A stretch of DNA of 35,281 bases from Verrucomicrobiota bacterium. Its GTDB lineage: Bacteria > Verrucomicrobiota > Verrucomicrobiia > Opitutales > Opitutaceae. The notes beneath the pieces are model-generated. The model was not told where the DNA came from and made no database searches. It saw nothing but the letters and a program-made list of their open reading frames with translations. A program made the position numbers and the translations under genes. The stretch spans positions 1 through 35,281 of the forward strand of contig JAUWBD010000028.1 of the NCBI GenBank assembly GCA_030605125.1, in the 5' to 3' direction. Shown here in pieces: positions 8,121-15,617 of the stretch (its first letter is position 1; each line of letters opens with the position of its first letter).

Positions 8121-9131
8121 ATGGAGCCGACCCTGCAGACGATCGCCGACGCCTGCGGCACGAACCGGATGACGGTCTCGCTGGCCTTGCGGGGGCGGGG
8201 CGGCGTGGCGGAGAAGACTCGCGCACGGGTGCTCGCCGAGGCGGAGCGGCAGGGCTACCGCCCGAATCCACTCGTATCGGCCTTCATGGCGCGGCTGCGG
8301 GCGGGGCGGACTCCGCGCTATCAGGCGACCCTGGCGCTGGTGCATGCGGCCCCGCAGGCGGATTGGCGCAAGATGTTCACGGTCTGTCGCGGGTTCGACG
8401 CGGGCTTGCGGGGGCGTTGCCGCCAGCTCGGCTACGGCTTGGAAACGGTGTGGTTGAACTCCCCGAAATGGGCGGGCGGAGGAGCGGAGCGGGCGTTGCG
8501 CGCGCGCGGGATCGACGGGGTGGTGGTCGCGCCGATGCCGGGCGGGCGCACGGAGCTGGACTTCGACTTCACCGGTTTCGCGGCGGCGACGATCGGCGAG
8601 TCGATGCACCGGCCCTCGCTCCACTGCGCGGCGCCGCACTTTTTCCGCACGATCGAACTGGCGTTTGAGCGGCTCCGTGCGGCCGGGCGCCGGAGGCCGG
8701 GCCTGGTGTTGAACCCGCAGCTCGACGAGCGTTCGCGTCACCAATGGCTGGGGGCCTTTTTGGGGTGCCAGGCGGCCGCGGGCGGCCGGGCGGGGCGGGT
8801 GCGCCCGTTGCTGGAGGACGGCGCGAGCGAGCTGGTGGAGTGGGTGCGCAGGGAACGGGTGGACGGCGTGATCGGGGCGAACCCGCAGCAGATCGACTGG
8901 CTGCGGGCGGCGGGCGTGGCGGTGCCCGAGGCGGTGGCCTACGTGTGCTTCACGCATTCGCCGGACGCGGCGGGCGTGGCGCGGGTGGTCAACAACCCGG
9001 CGGCAATCGCGGCGGCGGCGGTGGACATGGTGGTGGCCCAGTTGCACCGCAACGAGCGCGGGGTGCCGCAGGAGCCGCGGGTGTTGCTGATCGCACCGCG
9101 CTGGGCGCCGGGGGCGAGTTGCCCGGGCTGA
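8121..9131 (+). CDS. LacI-family transcriptional regulator
   Basis: A 336-residue protein starting with a helix-turn-helix at residues 4-24 (TLQTIADACGTNRMTVSLAL) and a GYRPNPLVSAF hinge, then a two-lobed sugar-binding-type domain. The ATG at 8121 leaves only three residues before the helix-turn-helix, as usual in the family; upstream in-frame codons are not protein-like. It is divergent to the clan-A glycosidase and convergent with the GH10 gene. Sequence and hinge resemble the LacI protein encoded at 5387, so the two are probably paralogues. It most likely controls the glycosidase and itself through the palindrome at 8107-8120. Confidence 0.9.
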   Translation: MEPTLQTIADACGTNRMTVSLALRGRGGVAEKTRARVLAEAERQGYRPNPLVSAFMARLRAGRTPRYQATLALVHAAPQADWRKMFTVCRGFDAGLRGRCRQLGYGLETVWLNSPKWAGGGAERALRARGIDGVVVAPMPGGRTELDFDFTGFAAATIGESMHRPSLHCAAPHFFRTIELAFERLRAAGRRRPGLVLNPQLDERSRHQWLGAFLGCQAAAGGRAGRVRPLLEDGASELVEWVRRERVDGVIGANPQQIDWLRAAGVAVPEAVAYVCFTHSPDAAGVARVVNNPAAIAAAAVDMVVAQLHRNERGVPQEPRVLLIAPRWAPGASCPG

Positions 9132-9158
9132 GCCGGAGCGCCCCGGGAGGGCTCCGGC
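9132..9158. terminator. Hairpin between convergent LacI and GH10 genes
   Basis: GCCGGAGC (9132-9139) pairs with GCTCCGGC (9151-9158) around an 11-base loop, in the 34-base gap between two convergent stops. It lacks a T-run on either side, but its position suits a shared terminator. Confidence 0.45.
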
Positions 9159-9165
9159 GTCCGAG

Positions 9166-11207
9166 TCAGGGAAGGGTGAGGGTGAGCACGTCGCCGTCGG
9201 CGCCCAGCTTGCCGGTGTGGGTGGTGGCGGGGCGGCCGGAGCGGGTGACGGTGACGGTGTAGTCGCCTTTGAAACCGCGGAGGGCGAAGGTGCCGGCGGC
9301 GTCGGTGCGGCCGCTGGCTTCGGTGTGCCACTCGCGTTGGATGAGATCGCGGTAGGCGCGGGCGGAGGGTTTCTCGCTAAAATCGCGGCGCCAGAGCGCG
9401 GCCTGCGGTTTCCAGTGCGCGCGTTCCCAGAAGCCCCACATGTAGATGCCCGAGATGGAGGGGTGGCTGAAGAGCGCGGTGTAGAAGTCGCGGATGTAGT
9501 CGGCCTGCAGGCGGTCGTCGGGCGTCGCGAAATCGAACTCGGTGATGAGAATGGGCAGGTTGAAGGCCGCGAAGCGGTCGAGGGTGGCGAGGGTCTGGTC
9601 GATGCCGCCGGGGGTGTTGGTGAAGTGGGCTTGTTCGCCGATGGCGTCGATGGGCGCGCCGGCGTCGAGGACCTTGCGGAGGAGCTCGAACCAGGCGGTC
9701 ACCTTGCCCTGGGAGCGGGCGTTGCCGCCGCTGAGCATGGAGTAGTCGTTGAAGACGAGGCGGGTCTGGGGCGCGGCTTCGCGGGCGGCGCGGAACCAGT
9801 CGGCGATGACGAGGTCGCCGCCGAGGACGTTTTGGAGGACCTTGTTGTCGTTGGCCTCGTTGACGACGTCCCAGTCGCGGATGCGGCCTTCGAAGTCGTT
9901 GATGTCTTCGCGGAGGCGGCGGGCCACACGGGCGCGAACGTGGTCGAGATCGCCGGTGCGGACGGCGTCGAGGACGTCTTGCGGGAGGTAGAGCCAGGTG
10001 GCGTGCACGCCGGGCCAGAGCAGGGTGTGGCCGCGGACGGGGATGCGGCGTGGCTCGAGCCAGTCGAGCGAGGCGCGGATGTTTTCGCCGCGGCGCGGGT
10101 CGCCGTTGGTCCACTTGAGGTCGTTTTCGAAGACGACGGCGTTGAAGTTTTGCTCGACGATCTGGCGGTAGCGGTCGGCGTCGGAACCGGCGCGGGCGAG
10201 CCAGGCGGCTTGCACGGCGGTGCCGAAGGGGAAGGCGTGGCGGGCGAGGCGGACGGAGACCTGGGCGTCGGGCACGGGGCGTCCGGCGGAGTCGCGCACC
10301 TGAGGGTCCAGTCGGCCTTGCGGAGGCGCTCGATGCGCTCGGCGGCGGGAGCGCGCCAGGCGGCGTCGGGCTCGCGGCCTTGATAGGTGATGCGGAAGGC
10401 GGGGAGGGCGGAGACGGGGACGGATTTGCCGAAGTTGAGGACTTCGAAGCGCGCGACTTCGAGGACCTGGCCGGAGTGGCCGTAGGCGAGGGCGAACTGG
10501 AGGTTGTCGGCGGCGAGGTCCTGGTCGGAGACGAGGGGGAACTCGAAGACGGTCCACTCGGTGGGCACGGGCGCGGTGGGCCAGCGGACCCAGCGGGTGG
10601 TGCTGCGGTTTTTGGCGATGGCCTGGAGCGTGCCTTCGTTGGTTTCGGGTTGGGGGCGGGTGGCGCGGGCGAGGAAGCGGATGAGGAAGACGTCGTCCTT
10701 GGCGAGGGCGCCGCGGGAGGGCCACTCGAGCTGGGCGTCGTGGGATTGACGGAGCGGGACGGGGGACTCGAGGCGGAGGACGGGCCCCTGGGGCGTGGAG
10801 AGCAGCTCGGCCTCGGCGGAGGCGTCGGCGCCGTGGCGCTCGCGGTAGGAGCGCAGATCCGCGGGGGCGAGGAGGACGGTGGCGGCGGCCTGGGCGGCGG
10901 GCGGAAGCGAAGTGAAGCTTGGCCAGGTGTCGGTGACCGGAGGCGACGGCGGAGGAGGAGGCGGAGGCTCGGGGGTGGGCGGCGGGGGCGTGACCGGGGG
11001 TTGGGTGGACGGGGGTGGTGTATCCGGAGTTTGGGGACGTTCGGGCGCGGGCGTGGCGGGAGCTTGGGCGATGATGCGCTGGGCGCGGGCGCGGTTGGCG
11101 GGCCAGAGCTGCGGCGGCGTGGAGGAGGCGAGCGCAAGGAGCGGGTAGAGGGCGGCCGCGCCAAGGAGGGCGAGGACGGACCAGTGGCGGAAGGGGAGGG
11201 GGCGCAT
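9166..11207 (-). pseudogene. Secreted endo-1,4-beta-xylanase, GH10, split by a one-base frameshift
   Basis: Two frames together give one GH10 protein. The N-terminal frame, from ATG 11207, holds a signal peptide (WSVLALLGAAALYPLLALA), a Pro-rich linker of about 30 residues, and a beta-sandwich-like carbohydrate-binding region (about residues 70-290). It leaves frame at RKADWTL, near 10302. The other frame continues with QVRDSAGRPVPDAQVSVRL and the GH10 barrel. The acid/base Glu of WDVVNEAND is encoded at 9856-9858 and the nucleophile Glu of LITEFDF at 9538-9540, so the catalytic part is intact. A short beta-domain ends the protein. Inserting one base near 10302 would restore a single 681-residue product. 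It is the second gene after GH1 (61-base gap) and probably shares its promoter. Sequencing error, recent mutation or recoding cannot be told apart here. Confidence 0.85.
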
Positions 11208-11241
11208 GGGGGATGGGCGGATCGGGCTGAGAGGCAACGAA

Positions 11242-11261
11242 CGGGCACGGGGGCGTGCCCG
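11242..11261. repeat. GGGCACG/CGTGCCC palindromic repeat (REP-like), copy 1
   Basis: Arms CGGGCACG and CGTGCCCG around GGGG, six bases past the GH1 stop and 35 bases before the GH10 start. Same family as the copies at 12885-12906 and 25685-25754, each directly behind the stop of a minus-strand gene. Confidence 0.6.
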
Positions 11262-11267
11262 CTCCGT

Positions 11268-12644
11268 TCAGAGGAGGCGGTTTTCGCGCATGACTTGGGA
11301 ATACCAGCGGGCGCTGAGCTTGGGGGTGCGCTTTTGGGTGGCGTAGTCGGTGTGCACGAGGCCGAAGCGGACCCGATAACCATCGGCCCACTCGAAGTTG
11401 TCCATGAAGGACCAGCAGAAATAGCCCTTGAGAGGGGCGCCGTCGGTGATGGCGCGCCGGGCCTCGTGGAGGTAGCAACGCAGATATTCGCGACGGTGGA
11501 GGTCGAGGACCTCGCCGTTGGCGTCGGGCTCCTCGGAGGCGCCGTATCCATTTTCCGTTACATAGAGGGCGCGGTTGCCGTAAACCTCGGAGCAGAAGCG
11601 GAGCGTCCAGTAGAGGACGGGCGAGGTGGACTTGATCCAGCCGTTGTGCGGCGGCGTCTGCGGGTAGCCGTCGGGGAAGGGGAGGCGTTCGTAGGCGGGC
11701 TGGCCGCGGCGGGGCGCGGCGGCGGGGGCGCGGACGATGGTGCCGGTGTAGATGTTGAGGCCGAGGAAGTCGGTGGGCTCGGCGATGAGGGCGAGATCGC
11801 CGCGGGCGGTGACGGGGCGGTCCTTGCCCCAGGCGCGGAGCACGGAGGGCAGGTAGCGGCCGTGGGCCATGGCGCCGAGGATGTGGTCGTTGCGCTCGGT
11901 GAAGGCGGCGCGGGCGGCGGCGATGTCGGCGGGAGTCTCGGTGAGCGGGGCGAAGAGCTCGGGGTTGTCGGAGAGGCCGACGCGGGAGCCGCGGGCGCCG
12001 TGTTCGCGGACGGCGCGCACGCCGAGGCCGTGGGCGACGAGGGCGTGGTGGACGGTCTGATTGACGACCTGCTGGGAAACGGCGAGCGCGGGCGGGCGGT
12101 CGAAGGGGTGGGAGTAGGCGTAGGTGGTGAAGCAGCGGAGCTCGTTGAGCGTGATCCAGTTTTTCACGCGGCGGCCGAAGGCGCGGACGATGGTCTCGGC
12201 GTAGCGGCCGAAGGCCTCGGCGGTGGCGCGGGCGCGCCAGCCTCCCTGTTGCTCGAGGGCGTAGGGGGTGTCCCAGTGAAACATCGTCACCCAGGGCGTG
12301 ATGCCGTTTTCCTCCATCGAGTCGAAGAGGCGGTGGTAGAAATCGAGGCCACGCTGGTTGACGGGGCCGGTGCCGTCGGGGTGGATGCGGGGCCAGGCGA
12401 GGGAGAGGCGGTAGTTTTTGACGCCGAGCTCGCGCATGAGGCGGAAGTCGTCGGCGAAGCGATGGTAGTGGTCGCAGGCGACGTCGAGGTTGTCGCCACC
12501 GTGCACGCGGCCGGGCTGGCGCGCAAACTCATCCCAGCTGGATCGACCCTTTCCGTCGGCGAAGGCGGCGCCTTCGATCTGCGGGGCGGCGGTGGCGACG
12601 CCCCACACGAAATTTTTTGGGAAGGGGAGGGGATGGATTTTCAT
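11268..12644 (-). CDS. GH1 beta-glycosidase (beta-glucosidase type), cytoplasmic
   Basis: A 458-residue protein of normal GH1 length. The N-terminal family signature FVWGVATAAPQIEG is at residues 12-25. The acid/base is E168 in TLNEL and the nucleophile is E364 in YVTENGYG. DNFEWADGYRVRFGL near the C terminus is the usual aglycone-site block. The acid/base motif has Leu where most members have Pro (TLNEP). The ATG at 12644 is preferred over a TTG two codons earlier. No signal peptide is present, so it should hydrolyse imported beta-linked oligosaccharides (cello-, xylo- or galacto-type). An AAGTGA-type operator lies 73-90 bases upstream, and the GH10 xylanase follows in the same direction, forming a two-gene operon. 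Confidence 0.92.
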   Translation of the reverse strand: MKIHPLPFPKNFVWGVATAAPQIEGAAFADGKGRSSWDEFARQPGRVHGGDNLDVACDHYHRFADDFRLMRELGVKNYRLSLAWPRIHPDGTGPVNQRGLDFYHRLFDSMEENGITPWVTMFHWDTPYALEQQGGWRARATAEAFGRYAETIVRAFGRRVKNWITLNELRCFTTYAYSHPFDRPPALAVSQQVVNQTVHHALVAHGLGVRAVREHGARGSRVGLSDNPELFAPLTETPADIAAARAAFTERNDHILGAMAHGRYLPSVLRAWGKDRPVTARGDLALIAEPTDFLGLNIYTGTIVRAPAAAPRRGQPAYERLPFPDGYPQTPPHNGWIKSTSPVLYWTLRFCSEVYGNRALYVTENGYGASEEPDANGEVLDLHRREYLRCYLHEARRAITDGAPLKGYFCWSFMDNFEWADGYRVRFGLVHTDYATQKRTPKLSARWYSQVMRENRLL

Positions 12645-12716
12645 GCGCAAAAGGCGCGGGACGGACCGCGCCGCGAGGAGCAGGATGCGCGGGCGGGGAG
12701 GAACTTGGCAAAGAAA

Positions 12717-12734
12717 AAGTGATCTACTTCACTA
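12717..12734 (-). promoter_or_regulatory. 18-bp AAGTGA operator upstream of GH1-GH10
   Basis: AAGTGATCTACTTCACTA on the plus strand. It is 73 bases upstream of the GH1 ATG and behind the terminator of the preceding operon, so it sits where the GH1-GH10 promoter must be. On the transcribed side it is followed by a T-run and TTGCC, as at three other copies. Confidence 0.7.
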
Positions 12735-12820
12735 AATGAGGCGGGTTGGCGGGCGTGGGCGGAGGGACGGGCGGGCGTGGGGGCGCGGAGTGGGGGGCGG
12801 GGGCGGCGGCAGGTGATTAG

Positions 12821-12849
12821 AAAAATGCCCCGGCCGGTGAGGCCGGGGC
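12821..12849 (-). terminator. Rho-independent terminator of the pseudopilin/GH11 operon
   Basis: Read on the minus strand: GCCCCGGCC, loop TCACC, GGCCGGGGC, then A and TTTTT. A nine-base GC stem with a T-run, 62 bases after the GH11 stop. Confidence 0.85.
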
Positions 12850-12884
12850 GGTGGGCGGGTGCGTGTGCGGCGCGCGTTACCTTG

Positions 12885-12906
12885 GCGGGCACGAGGGCGT
12901 GCCCGC
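12885..12906. repeat. GGGCACG/CGTGCCC palindromic repeat (REP-like), copy 2
   Basis: Arms GCGGGCACG and CGTGCCCGC around AGGG, five bases past the GH11 stop at 12912. It lies between the stop codon and the true terminator at 12821-12849. Confidence 0.65.
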
Positions 12907-12911
12907 TCCTT

Positions 12912-13706
12912 TCAAGGCAGTTCGATGGTGAAGGGCGAGTAGGTGACGGCGCCGTGGGTGGAGGCGCCGTGCCACTGGTTCTCGGCGAAGAAGCCGATCC
13001 AGCCGAGCTTCTCGCCCATCTTGCCGTGCCAGGGCACGCGCACTCGCCATTCGTTGATGTGGCGGACGTAGGAGATGGTGCCGGACGTGCGCGGCTGCTG
13101 GCGGATGCTCCACCACTGGGTGGGCTTGGCCTCGGTGGTGCCGGGGCGGTAGTAGAGGTCATACCAAGCCCCGTCGATCTGCTCGACGCCGACCTTCACC
13201 GCGTCGATCCCGAAGCTGTTGGCGCGGTTGCCGCCATACCAGTTCTCGATGATGTAGAACTCGACGTGCGGGAAGTCGGGGTCGTGGTGGGAGCGGCCCC
13301 AGATCCAGCCATAGAGGCCGGTGAAGACGCCGCCGCGGTTGCCGCGGTTTTCCAAGACCATCGAGTAGGTGGCCTTGGCGGCGGGGTTCATTTCGGCGAG
13401 CGGCTTGTTGAGCTTTTCGCGACCCATGCGGTGCACGAAGCCGTAGTTCCACACGTTCCACTCGATCTTGAAGCCGAGGGTCGGCGAGGTGCTGAGGACG
13501 GTGGTGCAGGCCCAGGAGGCGGGGGTGAGGTTGGCCGAGGTCCAGTTGCGGACATACATGCCGGTGTTGCCGATGAGCCAGGAGTCGGGGCTGCCTTTCT
13601 GGCAATAGGTCTGGGCTTGGGCGGTCGGGGCGCCAGCGAAGACGAGGCCGAGGAAGGCGGCGGCGGTGGATGCGAGGACGCGAAGCGTCGAGGCGGAGCG
13701 GGTCAT
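12912..13706 (-). CDS. Secreted GH11-type endo-1,4-beta-xylanase
   Basis: A 264-residue protein. Signal peptide at residues 1-31 (LASTAAAFLGLVFAGAPTAQA). The mature part shows the GH11 beta-jelly-roll landmarks in order: a YGWIWG strand, VEFYIIENWYG with the nucleophile at E149, PTQWWSIRQQPRTSGTIS (residues 195-212, the conserved WSVRQ..RTSGT thumb block), HINEW, and a late FFAENQW strand whose E242 should be the acid/base. The late motif departs from the usual ATEGYQSSG, so substrate preference may differ. The ATG at 13706 is the last start before the signal peptide. It is the third gene of an operon behind a secreted protein and a pseudopilin, and is followed by a REP element and a strong terminator. 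Confidence 0.82.
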   Translation of the reverse strand: MTRSASTLRVLASTAAAFLGLVFAGAPTAQAQTYCQKGSPDSWLIGNTGMYVRNWTSANLTPASWACTTVLSTSPTLGFKIEWNVWNYGFVHRMGREKLNKPLAEMNPAAKATYSMVLENRGNRGGVFTGLYGWIWGRSHHDPDFPHVEFYIIENWYGGNRANSFGIDAVKVGVEQIDGAWYDLYYRPGTTEAKPTQWWSIRQQPRTSGTISYVRHINEWRVRVPWHGKMGEKLGWIGFFAENQWHGASTHGAVTYSPFTIELP

Positions 13707-13865
13707 TATTTGGGGGTTTGGGTTGGGGTTGACGCGATGCCACGCGCAGGGGAAACGCGTGGCGCCGCGGAAAGCGGGTAACGGGCAAAGAACGGAGGCG
13801 GGCGCAGGGCCGGGGACCGGCACGGGCGTGACGGTGCGCGAGCGGAAGGCGCGGGCCGGGGTGGG

Positions 13866-13909
13866 CGAGCCGCCAAGGCGGCTCGTCGAAAGCGGAGCCG
13901 AGGCTCCGC
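13866..13909. repeat. Double-hairpin intergenic repeat
   Basis: Two adjacent palindromes: CGAGCCGCC (13866-13874) with GGCGGCTCG (13877-13885), then GCGGAGCC (13892-13899) with GGCTCCGC (13902-13909). It lies in the 224-base gap between the pseudopilin stop and the GH11 start. The two-hairpin layout looks like a dispersed element. In the mRNA it could protect or separate the GH11 message. The rest of the gap shows nothing clear. Confidence 0.55.
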
Positions 13910-13930
13910 ACTCCAAAACGCAGCGGCGGC

Positions 13931-14701
13931 TCAGAGGCCGGCGGCCATCTGGAAGCGGGCGTCCACGTTGGCGCCGGTGTAGCGGGCGTCGAGTTCGGCG
14001 GCGGTGAAGCCGCGAACAGAGCCGTCGGCGAAGGCGACGTTGCTGCGATTTTTCCCGCCGTGCCAGAACTGCACGTCGGTGGACGTCGGGGCGGGGGCAA
14101 TGGAGTTGAAGAATCCGCCGCGCTGAACGACCGGCAGCGCAGTCTTGAACGTGTTGCTGCCGACGCGAGACTCGAGGAGGAACACGCCGAGGGTGGGATT
14201 GCGAAGCGTGCTCATCGAGCGGGGCAGACGCTGGTTGATGTCATTGTTCCACTGGTTGAGGCCGCCGGCGGCCGCGCCCATCGCGTAGGTGTTGGCGATC
14301 GGCGTGCTGTTGCCCGAAACCTCGTCGTAGTTGTTGGACGGGCAGGTCATCACCTCGTGGCGCTGATTGTTGCCGCCACCGGTGCGGGTGGCGAGGTAGG
14401 TCCGGAAGATTGGATGCTCGGACCAGGCGGTGTTGGAGGCGGTGGTCCAGGGGGCGGGGCTGGTCGAGTCGGCGTTGGCCGGTGGGAGTTGTCCGCGGTT
14501 GTCCTCGGCGCAGATGCGGAGGGCCATGGCGGTCTGGCGCATGTTGGAGACGCACTGGCTGGCGCGGGCGCTTTCGCGGACCTTGCCCACGGTGGGGATG
14601 ATGATCGCGGCAAGGATGCCGATGATCGCGATGACGGTGAGCAGCTCGATCAACGTGAAGCCGCGGGACGAGGCGAGGTGGAGGGAAGAGCGGGATTTCA
14701 T
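13931..14701 (-). CDS. Type II secretion-like pseudopilin with H-X9-DG C-terminal motif
   Basis: A 256-residue protein. The prepilin signal [26 protein letters not shown] predicts cleavage after G14, with the conserved Glu five residues into the mature protein and one hydrophobic helix. The C-terminal block [19 protein letters not shown] is the H-X9-DG motif of the large planctomycete-verrucomicrobial pseudopilin family (DUF1559-like). Such proteins are inserted in the inner membrane and processed by prepilin peptidase; most have no assigned function. The ATG at 14701 directly precedes the basic leader. It sits between a secreted protein (32-base gap) and the GH11 xylanase, so it is cotranscribed with a polysaccharide-degrading enzyme. 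A role in assembling or exporting that enzyme is an inference. Confidence 0.9.
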   Translation of the reverse strand: MKSRSSLHLASSRGFTLIELLTVIAIIGILAAIIIPTVGKVRESARASQCVSNMRQTAMALRICAEDNRGQLPPANADSTSPAPWTTASNTAWSEHPIFRTYLATRTGGGNNQRHEVMTCPSNNYDEVSGNSTPIANTYAMGAAAGGLNQWNNDINQRLPRSMSTLRNPTLGVFLLESRVGSNTFKTALPVVQRGGFFNSIAPAPTSTDVQFWHGGKNRSNVAFADGSVRGFTAAELDARYTGANVDARFQMAAGL

Positions 14702-14733
14702 GGCGGGTGCGGGTCGGGGTTGGGGCGGGAAAG

Positions 14734-15477
14734 TCAGGGGAGTTCGATGGTGACGTTGTCGATGCGGAGCACGGAATCGGGCTTCCAGGAGGAGGCGTCG
14801 GCGATGGCCCACTTCAGGCGCAGGCGAAACTCGGGCGAATCGGTGGAGCGCACGTAATCGATAAACTTTTGCATGGTCGGCATCGCGCGCTCGTTGAGGA
14901 CGTAGCGGTTGGTGCGGAAGTCGCCTTCGCCGCGGAGCCGGCCGAGGACGAGGCGGTTGAGGTAGGGGGCGTTGTTGGCCCAAAACTGCTGGTTGTCGGG
15001 CCCGTTGGGGGCGAACTCGATATAGACGTCCACCATGCGGCCGACGGGCGCGGAGAGATCGAAGCTGACGAAGGCGCCGACCAAATCGCGCATCTGCAGG
15101 GCGGCGGGCGTGACCGAGCTAAGGGTATCCACGGCGCAAGTGACGATGGCGTATTTCTCGGCGGGCTCGACCACGTTCAACTGCACTCCTCCACCTCCGT
15201 GTTTCCCGAGCCCCGGGCCTTGGGAGAGCATGAGGCGGCCGCCGCCGCTGGAGGCCGAGAACACGCCGCCGCCGAGGCGCGGGGAGTTCTGGCCAGCGGC
15301 GAGCGTGAGGCTGGCGGGCGGCGCTGCCTCGAGGTTCTCGTTGAACACGCGCACCGACTGCGCGAGCGCGCCGGAGCCGAGGAGCAGGCCGGCGGCGCTG
15401 GCAAAAAGCGCGCGGCGGCCGAACGAAAGCCCGGGGACGGACGGGCGTTGGACGGGGGTAATCATCTCAAGTGACAT
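14734..15477 (-). CDS. Secreted protein of unknown function, first gene of the GH11 operon
   Basis: Up to 247 residues. The N terminus [23 protein letters not shown] is a signal peptide with a twin-arginine pair. The mature part is beta-rich, begins FNENLEA and ends [14 protein letters not shown], the form of a jelly-roll carbohydrate-binding domain (compare the ETF/DNV pattern in other secreted proteins of this group). Two starts are possible: ATG 15477, inside the operator at 15469-15486, or ATG 15465, just downstream of it. The second is attractive because the operator would then be untranslated. It is the promoter-proximal gene of the secreted protein-pseudopilin-GH11 operon. A carbohydrate-binding or structural role is likely but not shown. 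Confidence 0.7.
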   Translation of the reverse strand: MSLEMITPVQRPSVPGLSFGRRALFASAAGLLLGSGALAQSVRVFNENLEAAPPASLTLAAGQNSPRLGGGVFSASSGGGRLMLSQGPGLGKHGGGGVQLNVVEPAEKYAIVTCAVDTLSSVTPAALQMRDLVGAFVSFDLSAPVGRMVDVYIEFAPNGPDNQQFWANNAPYLNRLVLGRLRGEGDFRTNRYVLNERAMPTMQKFIDYVRSTDSPEFRLRLKWAIADASSWKPDSVLRIDNVTIELP

Positions 15478-15486
15478 AGGAAACTA
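15469..15486 (-). promoter_or_regulatory. 18-bp AAGTGA operator at the start of the pseudopilin/GH11 operon
   Basis: AAGTGACATAGGAAACTA on the plus strand, identical over all 18 bases to the copy at 21489-21506. It overlaps the ATG at 15477 and lies three bases before the alternative ATG at 15465. Confidence 0.65.
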
Positions 15487-15617
15487 ATTTGGGTGAAACG
15501 CAAGCCGTAACTTTGAGAGGTTCCAGTTTACGATTGGGCTGGAGGGAGTTGTGGACAATAAAACGCGAGGCGGGACGGATGCTCGCGGAGCTGGCGTGGG
15601 GGGGCTGGGAACGAAAA

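Noticed and set aside
6578-8668. Long plus-strand open frame opposite the clan-A glycosidase
   Set aside because: Composition is low-complexity Gly/Ala/Glu/Arg, with no motif; it mirrors the codon pattern of the minus-strand gene, as usual in GC-rich DNA.
10900-11040. Pro-rich stretch of GH10 as a tandem DNA repeat array
   Set aside because: The CCG/CCC-rich DNA encodes a plain proline linker between signal peptide and binding domain; unit length is irregular.
10380-12722. 780-codon plus-strand open frame opposite GH1 and GH10
   Set aside because: Gly/Glu/Val-rich shadow of two recognised enzymes; no start signal or domain.
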